Below, in pieces: positions 1-6,178 of a stretch of 12,793 nucleotides of DNA. The DNA lies in the NCBI GenBank assembly GCA_029563245.1, contig JAKQSG010000040.1:1-12793 (forward strand), given 5' to 3'. The notes below the pieces were generated by a model, which did not search any database, was not told the origin of the DNA, and worked only from the letters and a program-made list of their open reading frames with translations. Position 1 is the stretch's first letter; the number at the start of each line of letters is the position of its first letter. Source of the stretch: Candidatus Omnitrophota bacterium (GTDB lineage: Bacteria; Omnitrophota; Gorgyraeia; Gygaellales; Profunditerraquicolaceae). The position numbers and the translations under genes are program-made.

Positions 1-807
1 GAGTTTATCCGTTTACTTTTATCTCTTGATATGAGTTATAGCAATATTGCGCGGATTATTCTTTACGGCAATAAGCTGGAAGAGATTGGCGATTTTGCCT
101 TACCTGCCGCTAAAAAGCATTCCTTTATTTTCGGGCTATGGCCTTGGCAATTTAAGGAATACCGTAAGGTAAATAAAATAGGAGAATTTAGGCAACTGCG
201 CCTGGAGGAGTTAAAAGAGGATCTTTATATTGCCGATATAGATATGGTGATTTCGCATCCTTCTTTCAAGGAAAAAGTCATGCTTAGGGGAGCTGCCTTA
301 AAGCCCGGCATCAATGAAAAGGCTAAATTGGTTATTCTTACTAATATGCCTTCGGAATTAATCTCTACGGAGGGCCTGGTCTTAAAGTACCTTCAGCATT
401 GGCCAAGCCCGGAGGATGCCTTTGAAGATTATAACCGTAAGATTGAACTTTTTACCTATACCGCTAATTCTCAGCGTTTTTTCTCCCATAAAACTATACT
501 TCCTTCGACAGAGGGCCCAAAGGATCTGGCTGTCATCTTAACTAATTACCTAAAAGCCATGGATTCTTATATAAAATGGCATTTTCTGCCTTCAGGTTAC
601 GAGGAGAGTGATTTTACCATGATAAAGGAGAAGTTTTATGATTTACGGGCTATTAATCTTGAAAAAGGAGAAGGCTGGCAGCGCCTTATCTTTAAAATTC
701 CAGAAGGCTACCCTTGCCTAAAAGACCTAAAATATATTTTTAAGAGGCTTAATGAGAAGGGCATATCCGGGATAGATGGCACAAGGTTTTACTTTGCCAT
801 AAGCTAA
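1..807 (+). CDS. C-terminal part of a large protein, possibly a DDE-type transposase (5' end outside window)
   Basis: The reading frame is open from base 1 to the TAA at 805-807, so the true start lies left of the window; the ATG at 31 is probably internal because coding-like sequence (EFIRLLLSLD) precedes it in frame. About 268 residues are visible, with no membrane segment or signal peptide. The stretch KLVILTNMPSE followed by a Y..HWPSPEDAF segment resembles the late part of IS4-like DDE transposases, where a TN motif is followed by Y..RW..E..F. The expected catalytic Asp residues would be upstream and unseen, and I find no terminal inverted repeat after the stop, so an intact insertion sequence is not shown. 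The gene ends 32 nt before the -35 box of the pilin operon and is probably unrelated to it. The function is a weak family-resemblance guess; the coding call is solid. Confidence 0.6.
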   Translation, partial: EFIRLLLSLDMSYSNIARIILYGNKLEEIGDFALPAAKKHSFIFGLWPWQFKEYRKVNKIGEFRQLRLEELKEDLYIADIDMVISHPSFKEKVMLRGAALKPGINEKAKLVILTNMPSELISTEGLVLKYLQHWPSPEDAFEDYNRKIELFTYTANSQRFFSHKTILPSTEGPKDLAVILTNYLKAMDSYIKWHFLPSGYEESDFTMIKEKFYDLRAINLEKGEGWQRLIFKIPEGYPCLKDLKYIFKRLNEKGISGIDGTRFYFAIS

Positions 808-838
808 GAAAGCGTTTTCTATATACGGGGAAATAGCC

Positions 839-867
839 TTGACTGGGTATTATGCCGGTGTTATATT
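839..867 (+). promoter_or_regulatory. Promoter of the pilin-like operon
   Basis: TTGACT (839-844) and TATATT (862-867) are separated by 17 bp, close to the sigma70 consensus. Transcription would start near 873-875, giving a leader of about 40 nt before the first pilin ATG at 914, with GGGAGG (899-904) as its ribosome binding site. No comparable promoter was noticed within the pilin run, which fits one transcript. Confidence 0.65.
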
Positions 868-913
868 TTAGGTGTACTATTATAAGGAATATCCTGTAAG
901 GGAGGAACGCAGG

Positions 914-1075
914 ATGTATAAGCCACGGGTATATAAAAATCTCAGGCGGGCGCAGAGCCTTGTCGAATATATTGTTATTTTTGCCATAGTTGTTGTGGCA
1001 TCGGTAGCCCTTGCGCAAAGGGCTCCTGCCATTTTTAGGGGGTATGTAAGCAGCGCTACGGAGGCAATGCGATGA
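914..1075 (+). CDS. Pilin-like protein 1 (class III-type leader)
   Basis: A 53-residue protein with a basic leader, then RRA|QSLVEY and one hydrophobic helix (residues 19-35). The presumed cleavage before Gln14 puts Glu18 at mature position +5, the hallmark of type IV pilin-like subunits. Start choice: the ATG at 914 has GGGAGG nine bases upstream; an in-frame ATG at 872 falls at or before the predicted transcription start and would add a hydrophilic extension unlike the siblings. The -1 residue is Ala where most siblings have Gly. The mature part is very short (40 residues), as in Flp pilins. It is the first gene of the operon, and its TGA overlaps the next ATG (ATGA). Its role is inferred as a major or minor pilus subunit. 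Confidence 0.75.
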   Translation: MYKPRVYKNLRRAQSLVEYIVIFAIVVVASVALAQRAPAIFRGYVSSATEAMR

Positions 1076-1236
1076 GGATTCTAACCCATAATAAGGGGCA
1101 AAACGTTATAGAGTATACGATGCTGATTATAATCGTAGCTGCTGCCTTGATGGCTATGAGTACATATGTAATGCGTTCGATGAATGCACGGCTTAAACAA
1201 ACACAGGAGGAATTAAATTATTACCGGAGAGAATAA
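1072..1236 (+). CDS. Pilin-like protein 2 (class III-type leader)
   Basis: A 54-residue protein starting at the ATGA overlap with pilin 1, which suggests translational coupling. The leader MRILTHNKG is followed by QNVIEY, with Glu14 at +5 after the presumed G9|Q10 cleavage, then a helix ILIIIVAAALMAM-like in character. After the helix comes YVMRSMNARLKQ, which matches the Y..R....A.LK pattern after the helix in pilins 4 to 7. The C-terminus is charged and short. Ser at +2 is Asn here. Together with the size and position this supports a pilus subunit; it is too small for many gene callers and should be kept. Confidence 0.75.
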   Translation: MRILTHNKGQNVIEYTMLIIIVAAALMAMSTYVMRSMNARLKQTQEELNYYRRE

Positions 1237-1253
1237 ATAGAGGGGGGTGAAAG

Positions 1254-1421
1254 ATGAGAATTAGAAGGAGAGGGCAAAGTACTTTGGAGTACGTAATTAT
1301 CCTGGCTGCCGTAGTCGGCGCAATAATCGCCGTGGCTGCTGCTTTTAAGCCAAAGCTTACAGGTACTTATGATACTCTGGGGAATAAGATGCAGAATAAG
1401 GTTAATGAAGTAGATTTCTAG
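1254..1421 (+). CDS. Pilin-like protein 3 (class III-type leader)
   Basis: A 55-residue protein preceded by a purine-rich GGGGGGTGA site at 1242-1250. The leader MRIRRRG is strongly basic, followed by QSTLEY with Glu12 at +5 after G7|Q8. The helix spans roughly residues 13-30 and is rich in Val, Ile and Ala. Unlike its downstream siblings it lacks the Y..RG.Q segment after the helix and instead has FKPKLTGTYDTLGNKMQNK, closer to a Flp-type short pilin. This difference may mark it as a separate subunit class within the array. A coding call rests on the motif, ribosome binding site and operon position. Confidence 0.75.
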   Translation: MRIRRRGQSTLEYVIILAAVVGAIIAVAAAFKPKLTGTYDTLGNKMQNKVNEVDF

Positions 1422-1444
1422 TTGGCAGTTGATTGTTTATTTCT

Positions 1445-1456
1445 AAGGGAGGTGAT
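1445..1456 (+). promoter_or_regulatory. Very strong ribosome binding site of pilin 4
   Basis: AAGGGAGGTGAT almost perfectly matches the complement of the 16S rRNA 3' end and sits 3-6 nt before the ATG at 1460. It fixes that start over the in-frame ATG at 1433. Pilin 5 has a similar site (AAGGAGGTGA, 1805-1814), so these two subunits may be the most heavily translated of the array. Confidence 0.7.
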
Positions 1457-1459
1457 ATT

Positions 1460-1798
1460 ATGTTAAGGCTATTGAGGAAGGGGCAAAGTACTGCAGAATA
1501 TGCTATTGTTATTGGGTTGGTAATAGGCGCGGCAGTAGCTATGCAGATTTATGTTAAGCGTGGATTACAGGCAAAAATGAAACAGGCAGTTGATTATAAT
1601 GATCCTGCATCCGGGCATATATTAGGCGGTCTTTCACAGTATGAGCCGGAGTATATGACTACGACTAATATGGTTTCAGCCAGGGATGCTACTGAGAAAA
1701 TTAAAACTACTGCGGGCGGAGGAGTAGAGAGAAGCATAGAAGGGGAAGAGGTTTCCTCTAGGACGGGCACCCAAACAATTTTGGCTCCTACACCTTAA
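1460..1798 (+). CDS. Pilin-like protein 4 (class III-type leader)
   Basis: A 112-residue protein from the ATG at 1460, chosen for its near-perfect ribosome binding site. The leader MLRLLRKG precedes QSTAEY (G8|Q9, Glu13 at +5) and a helix at about residues 14-32. The segment YVKRGLQAKMKQAVDY then DPASG follows, a signature shared with pilins 5 to 7. The remaining 60 residues are hydrophilic, rich in Thr, Ser, Glu and Gly, and probably surface-exposed or flexible. It is about twice the length of pilins 1 to 3. It is followed after 18 nt by pilin 5, with which it shares both leader and post-helix sequence, pointing to tandem duplication. Confidence 0.85.
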   Translation: MLRLLRKGQSTAEYAIVIGLVIGAAVAMQIYVKRGLQAKMKQAVDYNDPASGHILGGLSQYEPEYMTTTNMVSARDATEKIKTTAGGGVERSIEGEEVSSRTGTQTILAPTP

Positions 1799-1816
1799 AA
1801 TAGTAAGGAGGTGAAT

Positions 1817-2125
1817 ATGTTATCTAGAAACAGGAAGGGGCAGAGTACCCTTGAGTATGTTATTCTTATCGGTTTTGTGGTTGCTGCATTGATTGCCATG
1901 GGTGTTTATATGAAGAGAGGCCTTCAGGGAAGGCTACGGGAATCTACTGACCAGATAGGCCAGCAATATTCAGCCGGCAATACTACAGGAGAATATACAA
2001 TAACTACCGGTTTAACCCAGGTTGAGAATATGGTGGCTGGTGGGCAAACTACTACGGAAATCCAGAGAAACAGACAGACAAAGACGGGGTCCGAGACGGT
2101 TAGTAATTTCGACACAGAAAACTAA
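1817..2125 (+). CDS. Pilin-like protein 5 (class III-type leader)
   Basis: A 102-residue protein. The ATG at 1817 is preferred to the GTG at 1811, which lies inside the ribosome binding site AAGGAGGTGA (1805-1814). The leader MLSRNRKG precedes QSTLEY (G8|Q9, Glu13 at +5); the helix covers about residues 14-31. YMKRGLQGRLRESTDQIG and QQYSAGN follow, clearly paralogous to pilins 4 and 6. The C-terminal half is polar and Thr-rich. It is the best match in the array to the consensus RKGQSTLEY, so a plausible major subunit, though abundance cannot be read from sequence. Confidence 0.85.
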   Translation: MLSRNRKGQSTLEYVILIGFVVAALIAMGVYMKRGLQGRLRESTDQIGQQYSAGNTTGEYTITTGLTQVENMVAGGQTTTEIQRNRQTKTGSETVSNFDTEN

Positions 2126-2136
2126 CTAGGATACTG

Positions 2137-2496
2137 ATGAAGAGAGGCAATACAACTTTAGAGTATCTTTGTTTGATTGCGTTCTCTGCCGCGGCTATTA
2201 TTGCTATGGTTGTTTATATGGGCCGCGGTTTTCAGGGGCATGTCCGTAGTCTGTCTGACCAAGTAGGCGCAGGACAGTATGATCCGGGGAATACTGTAGC
2301 AATAAATGTAGAGCAAAAGCATAGCGAATCCGAAGTCGTCTCTACAAGTGAGACTAAATATACTTACGGCAATGAGGATGGCTCTACTCCGGGTTCCACT
2401 GATAGCAGCAGTAGTAGTAAGGATAAGACAGTATCAAGAGTAGTCAAGCGTACTAGCGAAAGTTTAGGGGCTATGCAAAATGATACCTGGCATTAA
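2137..2496 (+). CDS. Pilin-like protein 6, variant cleavage site
   Basis: A 119-residue protein starting 11 nt after pilin 5, with only a weak AGGA-like site (2129-2132). The leader is just MKRG, followed by NTTLEY: the otherwise conserved Gln at +1 is Asn, while Glu9 at +5 is kept. After the helix comes YMGRGFQGHVRSLSDQVG and QYDPGN, paralogous to pilins 4, 5 and 7. The C-terminal part is hydrophilic and includes a DSSSSSKD run encoded by AGC/AGT repeats near 2401-2420, a site prone to slippage. Its end overlaps pilin 7 by 17 nt. The protein is probably a minor subunit. Confidence 0.8.
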   Translation: MKRGNTTLEYLCLIAFSAAAIIAMVVYMGRGFQGHVRSLSDQVGAGQYDPGNTVAINVEQKHSESEVVSTSETKYTYGNEDGSTPGSTDSSSSSKDKTVSRVVKRTSESLGAMQNDTWH

Positions 2497-2815
2497 AAGA
2501 TTCCTATTGGTAGGGCGCGGGCAAAGCCTAACTGAAGTAGCTTTGATTATTGGTATAGTTGGGCTGGTTTTCTTTGGTATGCAGAATTATATCGGGCGCG
2601 GTCTCCATGGTAAGGTAAAGGGGTTGACAGACCATATGATAGGTACAGAGCAGTCTGTTTATCAGCAGGATGTATCGGGTTTGGAAATAAATACCTCAGA
2701 CTCATTGACAGCGCAAGATTCTTCGGCAAAATTGAAAGAGTTTAGGGGGGGCGCAAAGAGTACCGTTGCCATTGAGGTGTTGGATACTACTTATGGTTCT
2801 AGTACTGAAGAGTAG
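2480..2815 (+). CDS. Pilin-like protein 7, variant after Glu+5
   Basis: A 111-residue protein whose ATG lies inside the end of pilin 6 in another frame (17-nt overlap), implying coupled translation. The leader is longer (MIPGIKRFLLVGRG) and is followed by QSLTEV: Glu19 is at +5 after G14|Q15, but the aromatic residue at +6 is replaced by Val. The helix runs to about residue 37, then YIGRGLHGKVKGLTDHMIG matches the paralog signature. The C-terminal 60 residues are polar. Motif drift compared with pilins 4 and 5 suggests a specialised minor pilin. Confidence 0.8.
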   Translation: MIPGIKRFLLVGRGQSLTEVALIIGIVGLVFFGMQNYIGRGLHGKVKGLTDHMIGTEQSVYQQDVSGLEINTSDSLTAQDSSAKLKEFRGGAKSTVAIEVLDTTYGSSTEE

Positions 2816-2835
2816 CTTTTCAAGGAGAGGGTAAT

Positions 2836-3447
2836 ATGGTTAGAGGGAAAGTAGGGCAGTCTACTACTGAATTTGTAGTCTTAGGGTCACTGATTATAAT
2901 GGCCTTCTCTTTTCTTATTAATTACAGTGAGAAACTTAATAGGCAGCAATCATATATACAACAGAGTTTTCGCGCTGCATTAAAAGAAGCGAGAGCAGCC
3001 AATCACTCCGCTTCTTATACTAAGGTTGCCTTCAGGCGTATGCCTAATGTAATGACTCCTATGGAATTAGGTCAGATTCAGTCTTTTTCCGGCAATGCTA
3101 ATGTATTGTGGGCTGATGGTAAAAACACCAGCCCTCATGGAGTATCAAAATATCAGTTTAATGAAGGTGCTGCGATAGATATACCTTACAGGGAGACTCC
3201 CGATGAGGGTACGGTTGAAACCAGCGAGAATAAATTTGTTAACACAACTTCTTCTGATATTATTTTTGCAAAACAAGAAGGCCTCGGAGGAGGCATTGTT
3301 ACGAATAAAGCTCTACAGGCAAGAGATGTGCTAACCGCGGATATAGATATAAGTGGTAGTACGTATTCATTCAGGCATACATTGGGAGAGGGTGGGAAAT
3401 ATTACCCCGGGGACCATGTATTAGAACGCTCTAGGAGTATGCAATGA
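2836..3447 (+). CDS. Large pilin-like protein 8 (minor pilin or TadE-like)
   Basis: A 203-residue protein with a good ribosome binding site (AAGGAG, 2821-2826). The leader MVRGKVG precedes QSTTEF (G7|Q8, Glu12 at +5), with a helix at about residues 13-29. The long C-terminal region is hydrophilic and unrelated to the short pilins; it lacks the Y..RG.Q segment and has no cysteines. A single N-terminal helix followed by a soluble domain is the layout of minor pseudopilins and TadE-like proteins. It sits between the short pilins and two further TadE/TadG-style genes, and overlaps the next gene by 4 nt (ATGATAA region). The exact role is unknown. Confidence 0.75.
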   Translation: MVRGKVGQSTTEFVVLGSLIIMAFSFLINYSEKLNRQQSYIQQSFRAALKEARAANHSASYTKVAFRRMPNVMTPMELGQIQSFSGNANVLWADGKNTSPHGVSKYQFNEGAAIDIPYRETPDEGTVETSENKFVNTTSSDIIFAKQEGLGGGIVTNKALQARDVLTADIDISGSTYSFRHTLGEGGKYYPGDHVLERSRSMQ

Positions 3448-3680
3448 TAAAAAAGGCGCAGGCAACGTTGGAATTTACGCTTATTTTTGTTATAATAGTA
3501 GCGTTACTTTCAGGCTTGCTTACTTTCTGGAAGTGGTCTAGCGATAATATTGTAAAGCGTCAAATTCGCTATAATACAACAAGGGTTCAGGCTGGTTCAA
3601 GCACACCGGGTGAGCCTAGCGGCAGCGGAGTCTTTGAGGCAGCGCCTGTAAGAAATAATCAGGTATATATGTTGCAATAG
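3444..3680 (+). CDS. Pilin-like or TadE-like protein 9
   Basis: A 78-residue protein whose ATG overlaps the TGA of the previous gene by 4 nt, implying translational coupling. MIKKA|QATLEF has Glu10 at +5 and Ala instead of Gly at -1, followed by a helix of about 17 residues. Thereafter WKWSSDNIVKRQIRYNTTR is amphipathic and basic, and the C-terminus is rich in Gly, Pro and Ser. The Phe at +6 and Ala at +2 recall TadE-type pseudopilins (ATLEF). It probably pairs with the preceding gene as a minor component. The function is inferred from motif and context only. Confidence 0.7.
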   Translation: MIKKAQATLEFTLIFVIIVALLSGLLTFWKWSSDNIVKRQIRYNTTRVQAGSSTPGEPSGSGVFEAAPVRNNQVYMLQ

Positions 3681-3690
3681 AAGGAGGATC

Positions 3691-5109
3691 ATGTTTTTCT
3701 CCTGGTATTTAGAAAATAGGCATTTTAAGAAAGGGGTTAATCTGAAAGGTCAGGTTACCCCTTTATTGCTTGTAGTCTTGGCTATATTGCTTATCGCTGC
3801 GGTTGCAACAGTTAATATCGGTAGGGTCTCTTTGGATAAGACGTGTTCTGCCAACGGGGCCGATGCTGGTTCTCTAGCAGCAGCATCAGCTTGGTCAGGA
3901 GCTTTTAATTCCTTAGCTTTAATGAATGAACAGCTGCAGATTTATTACGATATGAATTATTATACTTATGGCCAACTTTATTTTACTGCGAATGATTATA
4001 TAAATGAGGCAATCGTTTACGCCCTTTTAGGTGCTGCCTTAGCTGCTGCAGCTACTGTTGCTTTTTATGGTTTTCTTCCGGCGTGTTGTAGTATATGGTA
4101 TGGAATGTTAATAGGTTCAATATTGGATGGCTTAGCTGCTTTGGCACTCTTTGAGTCAGCGATGGCAACAAGCGCTTTTAATCTTACCGCGCAATATATG
4201 CTCTCGCTTACAGATTCTTTTCACGATGCGCAGCTAGAGAGTTATTGTGCTGCCATAAGCTTTATGCAGGATTCTTATGAGTCATCTAATAAGGTGGGTT
4301 TTAGTTTTGCTTTTTCCAATAGCTGTATTTCTTCTAAGCTTAATGATGCACAAGGAGATACCTATCAGGCTTGGCTTGCATCAGACGGGGCTTATAATGA
4401 TAAGAACTATAGCTGGCAGGATAAGATAAATAATAACCATTCGGTTTCCGCAACCCTTGATTTGCCAAATATCTCTTCTTATACGCTTCAGCATACAGTA
4501 GGGACTTATTCACAAATTACCGGTCTATTGGAAGATTTAATCAGTCGTTCTCAAATAATAGCCGGGGTGCTTAATAGCACTGCTGTTGTTTTGACAACAG
4601 TGGCAGCGATTGCAATGCTCTCTTTTATCAGTAGTTTAGTGGCAGCTTTATGTTGTCCTCCCTGTCTTTCAATAATCGGCTCACCTGTTTGTTGTCCTAT
4701 AATGGTTGGGGGATGTTGGGTAGCTTACTATTCTTATGTTTGGGGAGGGTTAGAGCATGCAGTAGCTGTAGGCATTCTAGCTGCACTTGTCGCAATTGGC
4801 GGGGCGATATCTCTTTATCTTTTAAAAGATAAAAATGACGAGGCTTTCGAGAATTGGGCTCCGAATGGGAATCAGTCTAGCGTTTCTTGCGGAGATGCCG
4901 AGGATTTATTGATTGTTAAGATTGATAGCGTAGTTTTGCCTAAATGGAATACTACTTGTTGCGTAACCCAGAGGCATCCCGGAACAAGCGCGGGGATAAT
5001 GCCTTCATCTTATCCAGCCGTAAGCAGTTGCGGTACTTCAAAGTTTAGCGGTGGAGACGTAGGAAGTTTTGATGATAGCTATGATCCAAGCATTATAGGT
5101 TCTCGTTAA
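3691..5109 (+). CDS. TadG-like pilus-associated membrane protein
   Basis: A 472-residue protein with AAGGAGG (3681-3687) just before the ATG. LKGQVTPLLLVVL and a helix at residues 23-45, then NIGRVSLDKTCSANGADAGSLAAAS (described here by its key parts GR, ADAGSLAAA), match the N-terminal TadE/G-like domain that precedes the variable part of TadG proteins. There is no Glu at +5, so processing as a pilin is doubtful although G20|Q21 is present. Further hydrophobic stretches lie at about 108-128, 133-155, 296-320 and 355-377, unusual for TadG, which normally has one helix. Fifteen cysteines occur, several as CC pairs (132-133, 321-322, 334-335, 423-424), possibly forming disulfides. Its place after the pilins supports an accessory role in the pilus. 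Confidence 0.65.
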   Translation: MFFSWYLENRHFKKGVNLKGQVTPLLLVVLAILLIAAVATVNIGRVSLDKTCSANGADAGSLAAASAWSGAFNSLALMNEQLQIYYDMNYYTYGQLYFTANDYINEAIVYALLGAALAAAATVAFYGFLPACCSIWYGMLIGSILDGLAALALFESAMATSAFNLTAQYMLSLTDSFHDAQLESYCAAISFMQDSYESSNKVGFSFAFSNSCISSKLNDAQGDTYQAWLASDGAYNDKNYSWQDKINNNHSVSATLDLPNISSYTLQHTVGTYSQITGLLEDLISRSQIIAGVLNSTAVVLTTVAAIAMLSFISSLVAALCCPPCLSIIGSPVCCPIMVGGCWVAYYSYVWGGLEHAVAVGILAALVAIGGAISLYLLKDKNDEAFENWAPNGNQSSVSCGDAEDLLIVKIDSVVLPKWNTTCCVTQRHPGTSAGIMPSSYPAVSSCGTSKFSGGDVGSFDDSYDPSIIGSR

Positions 5110-5127
5110 TTGCATAAGGAGGATGAA

Positions 5128-5961
5128 ATGTCTTTAAAATTCACAATTACAAGACGAGGTATTTTAGGTTTATTTATTGTGTTGTTTGTTAGCCAATATG
5201 CCTTTGGAGCATCTCCAACTATACCCTTACCAGCAGATGTTGAACTAATTTCGGAGAAAACTGCAAATATTGGACCTTCGCAATCCGTTGTTAGCATTTA
5301 TGAGAGTGCGTTGTCTTTAGATAGACTAAGTTCTTTTTTTAAGAAAGAGATGGCTCGGGCAGGTTGGGTAGAGCAGAAGCAAGGGTTTTATATGAAAGAT
5401 GGTTATTTGGCAATGGTGGTATTTATGCCATCAAAGGTTAAAGGGGCTAAGGTAAGGTTTACTGTTAATAGTAGCCGGATCCCAAGCAAAGAAGAGGTTC
5501 TGGCTGCGAGCAAGGATAGGCCTGATAAATTGAACTTTATGCCTGTATATCCGGGTAGTAAACAGCTTTTCCTTTGGGATTTGCCTACGGGTGTGTCCGC
5601 TTCCTACGAAACTGAAAAAGACATAAAAGACGTGGTTTTTTTCTATAAATCCGGCATGTTGAATTACGGATGGTCACTTGTTAGTGAAACACCGATAAGT
5701 ATGGAAACGGTTAACATAGATTGTCCCGATTGTCAAAAATCACAAAATAAAGCAACGCCTTCTTCAGCTTTACGAAATGTAAATATGAGTAAGGCTAATT
5801 TGACGTTTAGACGAAAAGATGGAGAAAAGTGTACGATAAGAATATTTCAAAGTACGCCTGGGCCTCAAGGGTTAATGAGCGTGAATCCCGATAGTGACCA
5901 AACCCAGATATTATTGAAAAAAACGAGCATTCTGGTTACTTACTATGCTGGTAAAAATTAG
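5128..5961 (+). CDS. Exported protein of unknown function with two related halves
   Basis: A 277-residue protein; the ATG at 5128 is chosen over the TTG at 5110 because AAGGAGG (5116-5122) lies five bases upstream of it. A signal peptide is visible: TRR, a hydrophobic core GILGLFIVLFV and a cleavage region YAFGAS near residues 27-28. Two units share a pattern: LPADVELIS...LSSFFKKEMARAGW (about 35-81) and MPVYPGSKQ...VVFFYKSGMLNYGW (about 138-182), each with a predicted strand followed by FF or FY, a helix and GW. A CPDC motif lies at 199-202, thioredoxin-like in spacing but with no thioredoxin fold evident. It is wedged between the TadG-like gene and pilin 10, so likely a periplasmic pilus accessory. 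No function is claimed. Confidence 0.75.
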   Translation: MSLKFTITRRGILGLFIVLFVSQYAFGASPTIPLPADVELISEKTANIGPSQSVVSIYESALSLDRLSSFFKKEMARAGWVEQKQGFYMKDGYLAMVVFMPSKVKGAKVRFTVNSSRIPSKEEVLAASKDRPDKLNFMPVYPGSKQLFLWDLPTGVSASYETEKDIKDVVFFYKSGMLNYGWSLVSETPISMETVNIDCPDCQKSQNKATPSSALRNVNMSKANLTFRRKDGEKCTIRIFQSTPGPQGLMSVNPDSDQTQILLKKTSILVTYYAGKN

Positions 5962-6115
5962 GCGTAACGGTCAGTCAATAGTTGAATACGCTGTGATAAT
6001 TATAATGTTTATCGCCGTATTCATTGTTATGGGAGCTTATTATAAGCGCAGCCTGCAGGGTAGGTATCGTCAGGCCGGAGATATGTTAGGCGGCGGCGAA
6101 CAACACACTCCTTAA
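5945..6115 (+). CDS. Pilin-like protein 10 (class III-type leader)
   Basis: A 56-residue protein beginning inside the end of the upstream exported-protein gene (17-nt overlap, different frame). MLVKIRRNG|QSIVEY has Glu14 at +5; the helix spans about residues 16-30, followed by YYKRSLQGRYRQAGDMLGGG, which is the same Y..R.LQGR....D..G signature as pilins 4 to 7. The ATG has no clear ribosome binding site, so it probably relies on translational coupling. It closes the operon, separated from the main pilin run by two larger genes, and its match to the middle pilins suggests it was copied from them. It is short enough to be missed by automatic calling. Confidence 0.8.
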   Translation: MLVKIRRNGQSIVEYAVIIIMFIAVFIVMGAYYKRSLQGRYRQAGDMLGGGEQHTP

Positions 6116-6143
6116 ATATCGCTTCTTTCCTTATATTTTACTC

Positions 6144-6178
6144 TTGCAAGTAAAAATATTCCTTGTTATACTATTTTT
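6144..6178 (+). promoter_or_regulatory. Promoter giving a probably leaderless tadB transcript
   Basis: TTGCAA (6144-6149) and TATACT (6167-6172) are 17 bp apart. The tadB ATG at 6179 starts 6 nt after the -10 box, where transcription is expected to begin, and no purine-rich ribosome binding site precedes it. This spacing is typical of leaderless mRNAs. Confidence 0.65.

Noticed and set aside
199..807. Complete insertion sequence at the left edge
   Set aside because: No terminal inverted repeat or target duplication can be seen after the stop codon, and the left part is outside the window.
808..838. AGAAAGCGTTTTCT as a terminator of the upstream gene
   Set aside because: Only a 5-bp A/T-rich stem with no proper T-tract; too weak to call.
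749..1018. Minus-strand ORF of 89 codons opposite the operon promoter and pilin 1
   Set aside because: It overlaps the end of one gene, the promoter and the start of a convincing pilin; composition and lack of a ribosome binding site mark it as a shadow.
914..3680. The run of short similar genes as a CRISPR-like or DNA-level repeat array
   Set aside because: Similarity is at protein level (leader, helix, post-helix motif); there are no regularly spaced identical DNA repeats.
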